Notes under the pieces: model-generated | What the model saw: only the letters and a program-made list of their open reading frames with translations | Databases searched by the model: none | Told to the model about the DNA's origin: nothing | Assembly (NCBI GenBank): GCA_023634235.1 | Contig: JAMKCF010000022.1 | Coordinates: 8,424,541 to 8,488,540, forward strand | Length of the DNA stretch: 64,000 nucleotides | DNA from: Pisaster brevispinus | Lineage: Eukaryota > Echinodermata > Asteroidea > Forcipulatida > Asteriidae | Direction of reading: 5' to 3' | Position numbers and translations under genes: made by a program | In this document: in pieces, positions 54,125-63,925 of the stretch | Position numbering within the stretch: position 1 is the stretch's first letter | Layout: every line of letters begins with the position of its first letter

Positions 54125-54640
54125 TAATAATCGGTGATGGTCTTTTACAACCGGTGATCAAATTTTGAATCGGTGATGGTCTAACGCGATCGGTGATCAA
54201 CTTTAGCAATCGGTGATGTATCACGATCGGTGATGGTCTTTCGCGATCGGTGGTCAACTTTAGCAATCGGTGATGCATATTCACGATTGGTGATGGTCTT
54301 TCGCGATCGGTGATCAACTTTAGGGATCGGTGATGCATATTCACGATCGGTGATGGTCTTTCGCGATCGGTGATCAACTTTAGCAATCGGTGATGCATAT
54401 TCACGATCGGTGATGGTCTTTTGCGATCGGTGATCAACTTTAGGGATCGGTGATGCATATTCACGATCGGTGATGGTCTTTCGCGATCGGTGATCAACTT
54501 TAGCAATCGGTGATGCATATTCACGATCGGTGATGGTCTTTTGCGATCGGTGATCAACTTTAGTGATCTGTGATGCATATTCACGATCGGTGATGGTCCT
54601 TTGCGATCGGTGGTCAACTTTTTAGGGATCGGTTATGGTA
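54125..54640. repeat. Left inverted array: ~26 copies of ATCGGTGAT spaced 20 bp
   Basis: The 9-mer ATCGGTGAT or a one-base variant occurs about every 20 bp. Triplets form a 60-bp higher unit (…GATGGTCTTTCGCG / …GATCAACTTTAG / …GATGCATATTCACG). An ORF of 186 codons on the minus strand is a by-product of the 60-bp phase. Confidence 0.93.
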
Positions 54641-56524
54641 TATCTAATTCACACCACTTACCACTCTGGTCATCGACTGACTTGTCCGACATTGGAGAAG
54701 AGTACCATTTTAAAACTATATGTATTAAGTATTTCACTTTTACTTTCTTTAATTGTTTACTTAAGAACCTGATTTTATTACATTAATGATATACACGGTG
54801 TTATTTCAGGCCTGGATGTTTTTTTATTTTTTTATTTGCATCCTAGTTATTGTTAACTGTTCTGTTCTTTCTAGTTCCATGTTTTGACCATTTTTAATCT
54901 TTATTGTTTTTTCTATTACTTTTGTATCAATTCCGTTTGTGTTCACTTGAGGGGATAAATAATGTGGTCATTTTGTTTCCCTATATTACTCCATAATTTC
55001 TATATGATTACTCATGCCCAAGTTCACTTGTATTCTAACACTTAGGCCACGAGAATGAAAGTTAAAAAATTGTGTCCGGACTTTTATGAAAACACATGAG
55101 GCTTTTTTTCATTAATCATTATTCATTATTTTTGTATGACCGTGGTGTTTTACATAATAAAAGCAGCGCCCATATGCAAAGTGTAGCGAACGGCCTAAGG
55201 GTCCTTGTTTCTAATACTGCCGAACACCAATCGACAATCTTCGTGGATGAGCTAGCGACATAACTGGCTGGTGGTTTTCACATAATAAATACTACATGGA
55301 ACTTGGTTTCCACTGCTCAAATTTCAAAATAAAGTCTAAACCCACAAAATGTTTTCAAATAGTTATACTGTGACGATCCAATTATAGATTAGAGTCCACT
55401 GTTTGGACAAGGAATTCCTGGAGATAACAGGCAAGACTTCGTGGTAAAGACGAAAAGGATGTACATGTATAACTCCGGCCTCTTTCTTTAATGGAGCTTT
55501 CCCGTAATGTAATTATAAACAAGTATGGAGATAATTACCCTTGGAATGTAAACAGTTGAGATTTCAACATTACCTGTTATAACACTTTTATTATTTTGTA
55601 TAAGGAAATAAAGGCAAAGCCCATTATAAAGTGTGAGGGAAGTGTTTGTGGGTGATTTCTGTGATGTTTTGTTTGGTGTGTTTCTCTCTTTCCCCCCCCC
55701 CCCTTTTTTTTTTTGGGGGGGGGCTTGCATGACGGGGGCGTAGGCGTTTTAACTTTCAGTCTGACTGTATCGTGCACGCAGTAGCCTTCAAAAAGGTAGA
55801 ATAATTACCAATATGCTACGCCAGTCTTACCATTTGTAAAACTAAATTATTTTGAATTTGTTTGATTACTTAACGTGACTGTTAAAAACGATCGAACATT
55901 TTATGTATAGCTCTGCTTGTTTTTTCTTTCGTCTCGCTGAAGTTTGATAATAAAAAAACACATAAATTCATATATTGACTGGCCTACTTTGAAAGTAATT
56001 TTTTTTTAAAAATATGATTTCATAATGTCAAACTAACATTAACACAGACAATACATAATATTGTTTTTTAAAAGGTCACCGGTGAAGTGCGCAAAAAAAT
56101 ACACATAAAATGTGGTCAGACACCCTTCATTAAAAAGAAATAAATGCAGTTGATTCCACATTATCAAAATGACAAGTTGACAAGGTTAACATATATAAAT
56201 GTTAAGTTCACGTTTGAGATAACTCGATGCCATTTTCAACAGCGAGACCATGACCAAAATACATTTACAAGAGTTGGCCATAATCATGTATAAACAAATT
56301 ACTAAATGTAGATACCGGGATGAGAAAAACCAAGGTACTTTCCTTTAACAATTATTGGTGTTAATTTGGGGGTATTCAACTTTAAAGTACGCGGGTGGTG
56401 CACTTAGAAACCAAGTAAAGAACGCTCAATTAATGAAGTGAAATAAAACATTAATAGCGAAATAATACCGATATTGCAGAACTAATCAACAGCTGTGAAA
56501 GTATACACAAATCAAAACATTGTT

Positions 56525-56950
56525 TACCGGTTATGGAAGACCATCACCGATCGTTAATATGCATCACCGATCCCTAAAGTTGATCACCGATCGCGAAAGA
56601 CCATCACCGATCGCGAATATGCATCACCGATCCCTAAAGTTGATCACCGATCGCGAAAGACCATCACCGATCGCGAATTATGCATCAACGATTGCTAAAG
56701 TTGATCACCGATCGCGTAAGACCATCACCGATCGTGATACATCACCGATTGCTAAAGTTGATCACCGATCGCGTTAGACCATCACCGATCGTGATACATC
56801 ACCGATTGCTAAAGTTGATCACCGATCGCGTTAGACCATCACCGATCGTGATACATCACCGATTGCTAAAGATGATCACCGATCGCGTTAGACCATCACC
56901 GATTCAAAATTTGATCACCGGTTGTAAAAGACCATCACCGATTATTAAAT
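56525..56950. repeat. Right inverted array: ~20 copies of ATCACCGAT
   Basis: Reverse complement of the left array with the same order of end variants (…CAAAATTTGATCACCGGTTG…), showing that it is the other terminal repeat. Inner units differ in number and type: units with CGTTAGACC and GATACATC dominate here. Confidence 0.93.
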
Positions 56951-56969
56951 GCCTCTTTGGCGTTCCATA

Positions 56970-56975
56970 CTATGG
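56970..56975. repeat. Target-site duplication CTATGG (right)
   Basis: Matches 54097-54102. Confidence 0.8.
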
Positions 56976-57388
56976 TGCATCAAATTTGCATTGTATAACT
57001 CAGCTGTGCGGGTGAACTTAAGTAGGCACCGTACTTGTTGCTCCCGTCTGTATCCCACTGTTCATTCTTGCTTTAGTTTGGGAGGCAGCTAAATCGACAC
57101 ATGAAATGCCAAACCAACCAAAGATGGACTGGCCTGAGTTGTTGTTTCTTATAATCGAAATATTAAGGCTTATTTAGGTTCATTTATGTTCGTGTTATCT
57201 AGATTTAAGGCGTACAGCTTTGTCCACAAATAAAACAAACCAAAGTACCTTCCAAAATAAAAACGTATATTTAGAATCTTACATTTAAAAAAAATATAAA
57301 CAAACATATACAGTATTCATCTCCTTTTTGCAATGGCGATAAACAGCTAATTCAGCCCAGGGAAAGTGGCCAGTAGGCCAGTAAGACC
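56976..57388. other. Non-coding spacer
   Basis: Unique-looking sequence between two mobile elements. No gene seen. Confidence 0.4.
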
Positions 57389-57390
57389 CT

Positions 57391-58107
57391 GTTTACACTA
57401 GATCCAGAAAGGTGGATCAGACCCGGGTCTGATCCGGCAATGTGGATTAACGGCTAGTGTAAACGCAAAAAAGCAGGATCAGACCCGGTTCAAGATCCGG
57501 CAATTTTAATCCACCTTTCGAGGAGGGTTGAATCCGGCAATTGGTGGATCAGATCCGGCAAAGTGGATTCCAAATACAAGTGTAAGCGCAAAGGTGGATC
57601 AGACACCGCAATTCGATGTGGTCATTTCCGGTTTCGCTACGAATGGCGCGCTTTTTGCTTGTGCTTTGGTGGGTCATCCATCGCTGTTTATATTTGTGTG
57701 TGTGTGCTGTGTGCACATGAACTGTGCGTGTGTGAAACGTTTTGTTGTTTTCAGCGTCCTTAAACATACATCGTTACGTTGACCGCTTGCCTTGCCTTGT
57801 TGGTGTATTTTGTTAATTCCCATCTACAAAATATTTCTACCTGCATGGTCGTTGTTATCCGTATCATTTGCTGTACTGTATTTTCTGCATTCTACCTTCG
57901 CATTGATAATATTTCTAGAAGTGGCGCGCTGTAATCGTGACCTTTGATCCCTGCTACGTAATCCTTGAGCTCTTTGCGAGGAGCGGTGACGTCGTGACCA
58001 ATATACATCCGGTTCAAAAGTGGAATCGGAGCCGGATCAAGCGCTGGTGTAAATGCGACACAGGATCTTGATCTGCGGTCGTTAAAAAAAAATCCACCTT
58101 TCTAGAT
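57391..58107. mobile_element. GTTTACACTAGATCC inverted-repeat element, copy 1
   Basis: Starts GTTTACACTAGATCCAGAAA and is ~95% identical to 59598-60315, with one ~20-bp extra segment (about 57948-57970). Its right terminal repeat is damaged: it ends AATCCACCTTTCTAGATGAG without TAGTGTAAAC. The inside has further TAGTGTAAACGC-type words (57456-57466, about 57582), suggesting nested copies. Shared open frames (FRYEWRAFCLCFGG and others) are short and not transposase-like. Non-autonomous DNA element. Confidence 0.82.
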
Positions 58108-58177
58108 GAGATCCAGTAATCCAGTAATCCTGTGTAATCCCTTAACTGTCAGCCACTTGACTAAAGACCCTTAATCC

Positions 58178-58375
58178 TTAAATAGAGCCTTTTGTTACTG
58201 CTCCTGGTCCATCCAGACACAGCAACCATTGTGTTGAGCAAGGGAAGCAAATTATGGTAAAAATCTTTCTCAAGGACACAAGTGCCACATTACCAGGACT
58301 TGAACCCACACTCTGCTGATCAGAAACCCTAGAGTTTGAGTCTAGTGCTCTTAACCACTGGTAATGACACACCAC
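58178..58375 (-). repeat. tRNA-derived SINE (tRNA-Leu-like head)
   Basis: On the minus strand, an A-box-like TGGTTAAGAGC (58347-58357) and a B box GGTTCAAGTCC (58296-58306) are correctly spaced. Between them CTAGA-CTCAAAC-TCTAG forms a 5-bp anticodon stem with a 7-nt loop, anticodon CAA (Leu). The 5' acceptor part is degenerate and an unrelated ~115-bp body follows, so this is a SINE, not a tRNA gene. Transcription by RNA polymerase III would start near 58380 and run left. Confidence 0.72.
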
Positions 58376-58813
58376 AAAGTTGCAGAGCTCATCACCACAA
58401 CCCACAAAATTACGGGTCAATAAAGGAGGTCATTATGCACGATATACTACTATCTCACCAAGCCCCGGCTTCTAGAAGATGGATCCATACTCAGTTTGAT
58501 TTATGTCTTGTAAAACTGGATTAATGACTACTTCTTAAATTCACTTTTTGGTTTGTACTGTTTAGAAATTTTCATGAAGTATGGAAATAAATGCAAGTAT
58601 GAATTGAATAGAAATGAATCACCTTCAGATTATGAAAGACTTATCCTATCAATAAAAATATGTAGCGATATGTATGGATTTTTTTATGTACGAGCACGCT
58701 CACAACCTTCTTCCTACAGTGTTTTCCTCAGTTTCTGCAGTTCAAACCATTCACAGTCATAACATAAGATCAAACCACAATATTTTTTTACCATTTGCAC
58801 GCACCACCTTTTC
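58376..58813. other. Non-coding spacer
   Basis: No gene seen; short A+T-rich open frames only. Confidence 0.4.
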
Positions 58814-59593
58814 TCACAGGAAAGGAACAACACCTGATGCCAAAGAACAGTTATAAATGTCACACAATGGGTAACAAAGTTCGTAAGCGAATTCCTTGAT
58901 TAGCCACAATGGGGTGGAATCAGGTCCTGTGCTCTTGTGGGTTTTAACTCTTCTCAGTTTATTGTAAACATCTTGTGGAGTGAGGGTAGGCGCGGAGATA
59001 ACTGCAGGTAAGTAGGCCGGAAGAGTGCAGAGATCCAAAGCTTGAATATCACTGGCAGATGATATAAAATTATCGTTAATTTGTGTAGCAATCTCAACAG
59101 CGGAGAGGTTTGAAAATTCCGGGAGGTTGAGCTTAGTTTTTTTATTGCAACCAGTTATTTTTTTAATTTCTTTGTGCCAGTCTCTTGGATTGTCTCGCTT
59201 CAGGTGACTAACACTTTTATTGTAGTATCTTTCTTTAGCTCGTTTAATGTCTCTAGCTATCTTATTTCTTAGAAATCGCCACATAATAAATCTGCTAAGA
59301 GAATAGGCTTTTTGACGTTTCATTATCAAAGCCTTTATTCCGGAGGTCATCCACGGTTTGTCCTCTTGATGGAAAGAGACAGTCTTGGTTGGGAAGTGAC
59401 GGTCTATTGCTGTGTTCATTGAGTCGTAGAAAGCAGCGGTCTTTTGAGTAGGTGTGTCGGCTGATGAGACATTACTCCAATCAAAGCTGGTAATCCACCT
59501 GCCAAATGCCAACTTGTCGGACTGTTTAAAAGGACGCACCACTTTGCGGTGGGAGGTGTTACAGTGATTACGGTGCGATTTGGGAAGCCACAT
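58814..59593 (-). pseudogene. LINE ORF, second part (post-endonuclease linker and start of RT)
   Basis: Begins at the insertion junction with VMWLPKSHRN and contains the linker with PWMTSGIKALIMKRQKAY and RDNPRDWHKEIKKI, typical of the segment between endonuclease and RT. Then come RT blocks 0/1: VKTHKSTGPDSTPLWLIKEF and SLASGVVP. It stops at TGA (58814-58816) right after a break in homology. The catalytic YxDD block is not present. Confidence 0.92.
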
Positions 59594-59597
59594 GACA

Positions 59598-60315
59598 GTT
59601 TAACACTAGATCCAGAAAGGTGGATCAGACCCGGGTCTGATCCGGCAATGTGGATTAACGGCTAGTGTAAACGCAAAAAAGCCGGATCAGACCCGGTTCA
59701 AGATCCGGCAATTTTAATCCACCTTTCGAGGAGGGTTGAATCCGGCAATTGGTGGATCAGATCCGGCAAAGTGGATTCCAAATACAAGTGTAAACGCAAA
59801 GGTGGATCAGACACCGCAATTTGATGTGGTCATTTCCGGTTTCGCTACGAATGGCGCGCTTTTTGCTTGTGCTTTGGTGGGACATCCGTCGCTGTTTATA
59901 TTTGTGTGTGTGCTGTGTGCACATGGACTGTGCGTGTGTGAAACGTTTTGTTGTTTTCAGCGTCCTTATACATACATCGTTACGTTTGGAGCTTGCCTTG
60001 TTGCTGTATTTTTTAAATTCCCATCTACCAAATATTTCTACCTGCATGGTCGTTGTTATCCGTATCATTTGCTGTACTGTATTTTCTGCATTCTACCTTC
60101 GCCTTGATAATGATTATTTCTAGAAGTGGCGCGCTGTAATCGTGACCTTTGAGCTCTTTGCGAGGAGCGGTGACGTCATGACCAATATACATCCGGTTCA
60201 AAAGTGGGATCGGAGCCGGATCAAGCGCTGGTGTAAACGCGACACGGGATCTTGATCTGCGGTCGTTAAAAAATTGCCGGATCTCAATCCACCTTTCTGG
60301 ATCTAGTGTAAACGC
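59598..60315. mobile_element. GTTTACACTAGATCC inverted-repeat element, copy 2, inserted in the LINE
   Basis: Left end GTTTAACACTAGATCCAG and right end CTGGATCTAGTGTAAAC are inverted repeats of ~27 bp (to GGTGGAT/ATCCACC). It separates codons SDHN and TVMW of the LINE endonuclease. Only AC is shared between the two flanks, so the target duplication is 2 bp or not recognisable. Nearly identical to copy 1 at 57391, same orientation. It is younger than the LINE. Confidence 0.9.
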
Positions 60316-61602
60316 GGTGTTATGGTCACTGAGACCGATGGGGGTTGATATCACTGGCTTAGTATAGTGATAATTAATGTTGGTTAATATTTTGTCCAAG
60401 ATCGCTTGCCCTCTTGTGGGTTTGTCAACAACTTGTGTAAGACCACATAATTGGCAGATGAGATCGGTGTCAAGTCTGTTGAGGTCTCCCAATAGAACAA
60501 TACCTGCTTCAGGATATTTCACTAGTAAAATATCAAGTGAAGTTGATATGTGGTCAATTAAATCCTGATCATATGGTGAAGTTGGGGGATGGTAAATAAC
60601 ACACAATATCAGACCAGTCATTGATCGAGGTAGGCGTTTAGGTCGGGCCCAAACCCACAAAGCTTCAAGTTCTATCGGTACATTAATTTCAGGCAGGGTA
60701 CGCGACATAAAGTTATCACGCAAATATAGAGCCACACCTCCACCTTTCTTGTCCTCACGTGGTTTGCTGTACAGCTGGTATCGAGGAATTGTGAAACAGC
60801 TGGAATCGATGTCAGGGGGGAACCATGTTTCTGAAACAGCGACTATATCAATATTATTGGAAGTCACCATAACATTCAGTTCGTCGATTTTTTTAACAAG
60901 CGATCTCGCATTCATCAACATGAAAGATGGCGGATAAATTTTCCCTTGATGGTTTGAAGTGCCAGGCGGGGAGGTAGAAATGTTAATATTCACCAGATTG
61001 GAAATGGTTCTCTCCCTCTGTTTGCTTTCTGTGTTTGTCTTGGCTCTAGGATTATTCACAACTAAAATTGGTTGATTCCTGCTCCTCAATCCAGCACGGC
61101 AACCCCTCTTGGTAGGTTGTTTGTTGCAAATGTTCAAAAATTTCATTCGCGCCCATACTTTGATAGGAAGCATGCAGTTTCCCCTAAGATCCATAAGTTC
61201 ATTTCTGGAGTACTTGACTCTATGGTTTTCATTAGATGAATGGTTGCTTTCTGCATAACGGCTATGTGTTTCACTTACATCGGGTCCAGGATTAGGGCTG
61301 ATGTCTCCACATACAACCAACTTTAGTTGAAAAGTGGCACATGAATTTGTGTAGTACGATATTCTTTTTCCGGAAAAGTTATGATGTGAAAAAGGGCGTC
61401 GAGGATTGTTGGTATTGACAGTACTAGTCAAGGTACTTCCACTTTTAGGGTTACTATAACCCAGCATAAGTAACACGGCGATGAACCACCAAGACATCAT
61501 TGTTCCGGCATTAAAAAGACAATAAGCAGCACATACCATAAAATTGTTCAGGCACAGCCAATATGGAGGCACAGTGGAAAAAAAGCAAGACGAAACGTAC
61601 AA
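60316..61602 (-). pseudogene. LINE ORF, first part (hydrophobic N-terminus, 2A-like motif, APE endonuclease)
   Basis: The ATG at 61602 opens a frame whose LINE-derived part is ~427 codons; the rest of the 525-codon ORF reads into the inserted element. Residues 35-50 (MMSWWFIAVLLMLGYS) look like a signal sequence or membrane segment. Residues 99-107 are GDISPNPGP, a 2A-like motif with Ser in place of the usual Glu. The endonuclease starts at NARSLVKKIDEL (~230), with AVSETWF, VIYHPPTSPY, LLGDLNRLD and LSDHN in order, including the catalytic Glu, Asp/Asn and His. An intact copy would nick target DNA. Confidence 0.93.
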
Positions 61603-61800
61603 AACAGTTCACCAGGTTCACAGCAGATGCTCACTAAATGTATCAATAAACTCACCAAAAAGTGTTCAGTCGGACCCTAGACTAATAACGAGGCACTATA
61701 TGAACAAAGCTAACGGCAAGACGAGATAAAAAACAGGTAAAACGAGTAAAAAGACGGACATCAACGGGAGCAGAAAAAAGTTCCCCCTAGCTTGTTAAGT

Positions 61801-62560
61801 AGCGTTTGTTTTGTTTGTTTGTCCTGTTGTTTCCCTGTCTGTACGTTCTGTTGTAACTTAAGTTCTGTTCAGAAGTCCAGTATTTTGTTTATAAGGCATT
61901 TTTATAACAGACTTTGTCTTTTGAAAATGCCTCCAAATTTGCCTCTGTTTCATTTTGTCTCATTTAAATATTATTTCAGTAGTTCTTTATACATCTTTTT
62001 TTCAATAGACCTTTATTATTACTTGTTTACATGTACATTTTGCATTATGAAAATAAATGTTGAGTTTAATTGAATTAAATCCAGAGCAAATATCTTCATA
62101 TTGTTGTGTCAGTGCAAAAAGGTAAAACGGCGCTTCTGTTACGCGCAAGTAACATACAGATACAAAATTTTTGCACAGAGCATTTTTCGTGCGAGAGTTT
62201 TGCATGGACACAATGATAATTCCTTGGTCCAAGCATGGAGGTAAAGTTCAATGTCACCAATACAGTTGTCTAATTTATATGAACTTCATACAGTCTGGTA
62301 AAAAAGGAATTGGTTGTATTCACTTTGGGGTTCACAGGATTAGAAAAAACCGCTACTGTGGAAAGCATTGAGCCACTTCCAATCCACAAAATGTCCCATA
62401 TGGCTTGTGTCTCAAAAAGCCTCTCCTTCACATGCCAAAAGGTTTGAAAGGCGAGTTTCTGGCGCTTCAAAAACAGATTGCTCCAGGCAGGTGGGGTTTG
62501 TCAGCCATGGGGCGCAGTCACCTAGGAGATGGTATCTCTGATCTCAAACCACCCATCTTC
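61801..62560. other. Non-coding stretch
   Basis: T-rich sequence after the LINE leader, then ordinary sequence. No supported gene. Confidence 0.4.
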
Positions 62561-62570
62561 CCTTACGGAA

Positions 62571-63140
62571 AATCAAGCTTGCGACAAGCTTGCGGCAAGC
62601 TAGTTTTAAGCTTGTGACAATCTCATTGAGCTTGCTGCAAGCTCAAATGAGCTTGCAATAATTTCTGCAAGCTACCTGCAAGCTCCTTGCAAGCTTGCGA
62701 GCCCGTGCAAGCTTGCAGCAAGCTTGCTGCAAGCTTGCTGCAAGCTTGCTGCAAGCTTGCATGAATTGTTTGTCTTCATGCAAGCTTGCATGGTTTCTTG
62801 GCAAGCTCGCAATCTTTTTAGCAAGCTTGCTGCAAGCTTGCATGTTTTTTGACAAGCTTGCAAACTTTTTTTGCAAGCTTGCAAGCTTGCATGGTTTCTT
62901 GGCTAGCTTCCTGCAAAGCTTGCATGTTTTTTGACAAGCTTGCAATTTTTTTTGCAAGCTTGCAAGCTTGCATGGTTTCTTGGCAAGCTTGCAATTTTGA
63001 AGCAAGCAATTGCATGGTTTGGTCACAAAAAAATTACTGCACACAGCAAGCTTGCCAACTTGTTTGGCAAGCTGTATATAGCAAATGGCTATTGCAAGCT
63101 TGCACATATGGCCTAATTAATACAAGCTTGCTAAATGTAC
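62571..63140. repeat. Palindromic GCAAGCTTGC word array
   Basis: Roughly 30 occurrences of AAGCTTGC or GCAAGCTT, many forming the 10-bp palindrome GCAAGCTTGC. Spacing is irregular (8-40 bp). Larger duplicated phrases are visible (CATGGTTTCTTGGCAAGCTTGCAA at about 62789 and 62969, with a similar copy at 62890). Open frames on both strands (KLASLQAC and its mirror) result from the stop-free self-complementary word. Confidence 0.93.
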
Positions 63141-63690
63141 TTTCATACTGGATGGATTTTCATACTTCTGCGCCTGTGCAAGTTTTTCACTTGCAGATCG
63201 CATAGGGGGCAGTTTGGACTTTGAAACCCCATCTAGAAATGTCCACATTTATACCTTCTTTTTACACGACGTTTGCTGCCACAGAAAAAAATTAAATCAG
63301 TTTTGACAGGACAATATCAACAACATTGACAAAACATGCGGCGGCGGTGCACGTGAAGCAAGACTTGTGGAAACAAGACCTTACTTTTCATCCATGCAAC
63401 ACAGGGATGTGAGGTGTTAAAAGCAAACAACCTAGATGAGTTTGGATGGATCTTCAGATTCAGGTGAGCAACAAATCCTTGATCCTCTTAACTTCTGTTT
63501 CATCTCATCTTTTGACAACAGTTTGGCAGGGCATTATTAAAATAGTTGCTTTCAATGTCCTGTACGACTTGCCTAAATGTTGTGAATTTGACCGACCAAA
63601 AAAGGAGCCATTGAAAAGGACATGATGAGACATTGTTTTCTGTGCCATGTACATGTAACTATTTACTAAGTTACCTTCCCTTACATTGTA
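63141..63690. other. Non-coding spacer
   Basis: Ordinary sequence between two word arrays. No gene seen. Confidence 0.4.
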
Positions 63691-63697
63691 GTACCAT

Positions 63698-63925
63698 AAA
63701 AACTGCTTATTAAGCAGTCTGTAAGCAGTTAACTGCTTAACTAGGCAGTCCATTAGAATTATTAAGCAGTTTGTAAGAAGTTGGCAACAATGAATGCTTA
63801 AAGCAGTCCAAAAGCAGGCATTTGAAGTCGAAGGCATTTTCATAGGCAGTCGTGAGCAGTCGTTGGATAATTAAGCAGTCACAAAATCCACAACTTTTTC
63901 ATGTAAGCAGTCGAAGTAGAATTTC
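63698..63925. repeat. TAAGCAGT word array with palindromes
   Basis: About twelve copies of AAGCAGT, GGCAGTC or their complements. They include the perfect 18-bp palindrome TAAGCAGTTAACTGCTTA (63722-63739) and ACTGCTTATTAAGCAGT (63702-63718). Another short palindromic word array, different word, 560 bp after the AAGCTTGC array. Confidence 0.85.

Larger units (their letters stand above)
54103..56969. mobile_element. Fold-back DNA element (2867 bp), non-autonomous
   Basis: Ends are inverted: TATGGGACGCCAAAGAGGC at 54103 and its complement GCCTCTTTGGCGTTCCATA ending at 56969 (18 of 19). The similarity then continues for ~450-540 bp through inverted arrays of ATCGGTGAT units. Both sides carry CTATGG, a 6-bp target duplication. 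The 1.9-kb centre (54640-56525) is A+T-rich with homopolymer runs and no transposase-like frame. Structure is that of a Foldback-type element; the mobilising superfamily is unknown. Confidence 0.88.
58830..61800 (-). mobile_element. APE-type LINE with 2A-like motif, interrupted and 3'-truncated
   Basis: One non-LTR retrotransposon on the minus strand, from about 61800 (5' leader) to about 58830. Its long ORF is split by an inverted-repeat element at 59598-60315. The element ends abruptly at the first RT motifs (SGVVP). The loss is at the 3' side, the opposite of normal LINE 5' truncation, and points to a later deletion or rearrangement. Clade: CR1/L2/Jockey-like by endonuclease and RT motifs. 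Confidence 0.92.

Noticed and set aside
54057..54617. 186-codon minus-strand ORF with a DRKRPSPIVNMHH-type repeat
   Set aside because: It is the translation of the 60-bp transposon end repeat. The right-hand array gives the same peptide only because it is the inverted copy.
55692..55728. Strong terminator- or hairpin-like C-run, T-run, G-run
   Set aside because: Simple homopolymer tracts inside the fold-back element; the pairing is a trivial consequence.
57528..57782. ORF conserved between the two GTTTACACTAG elements
   Set aside because: Conservation is explained by the high DNA identity of two recent copies. No transposase motif, and the frame uses element-end sequence.
58296..58375. Functional tRNA-Leu gene
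   Set aside because: A and B boxes and the anticodon stem are present, but acceptor and D stems are degenerate and a SINE body follows.
62643..63205. Cys/Leu/Lys-rich ORFs of 79-154 codons on both strands
   Set aside because: All are readings of the self-complementary AAGCTTGC word, which lacks stops in these frames.
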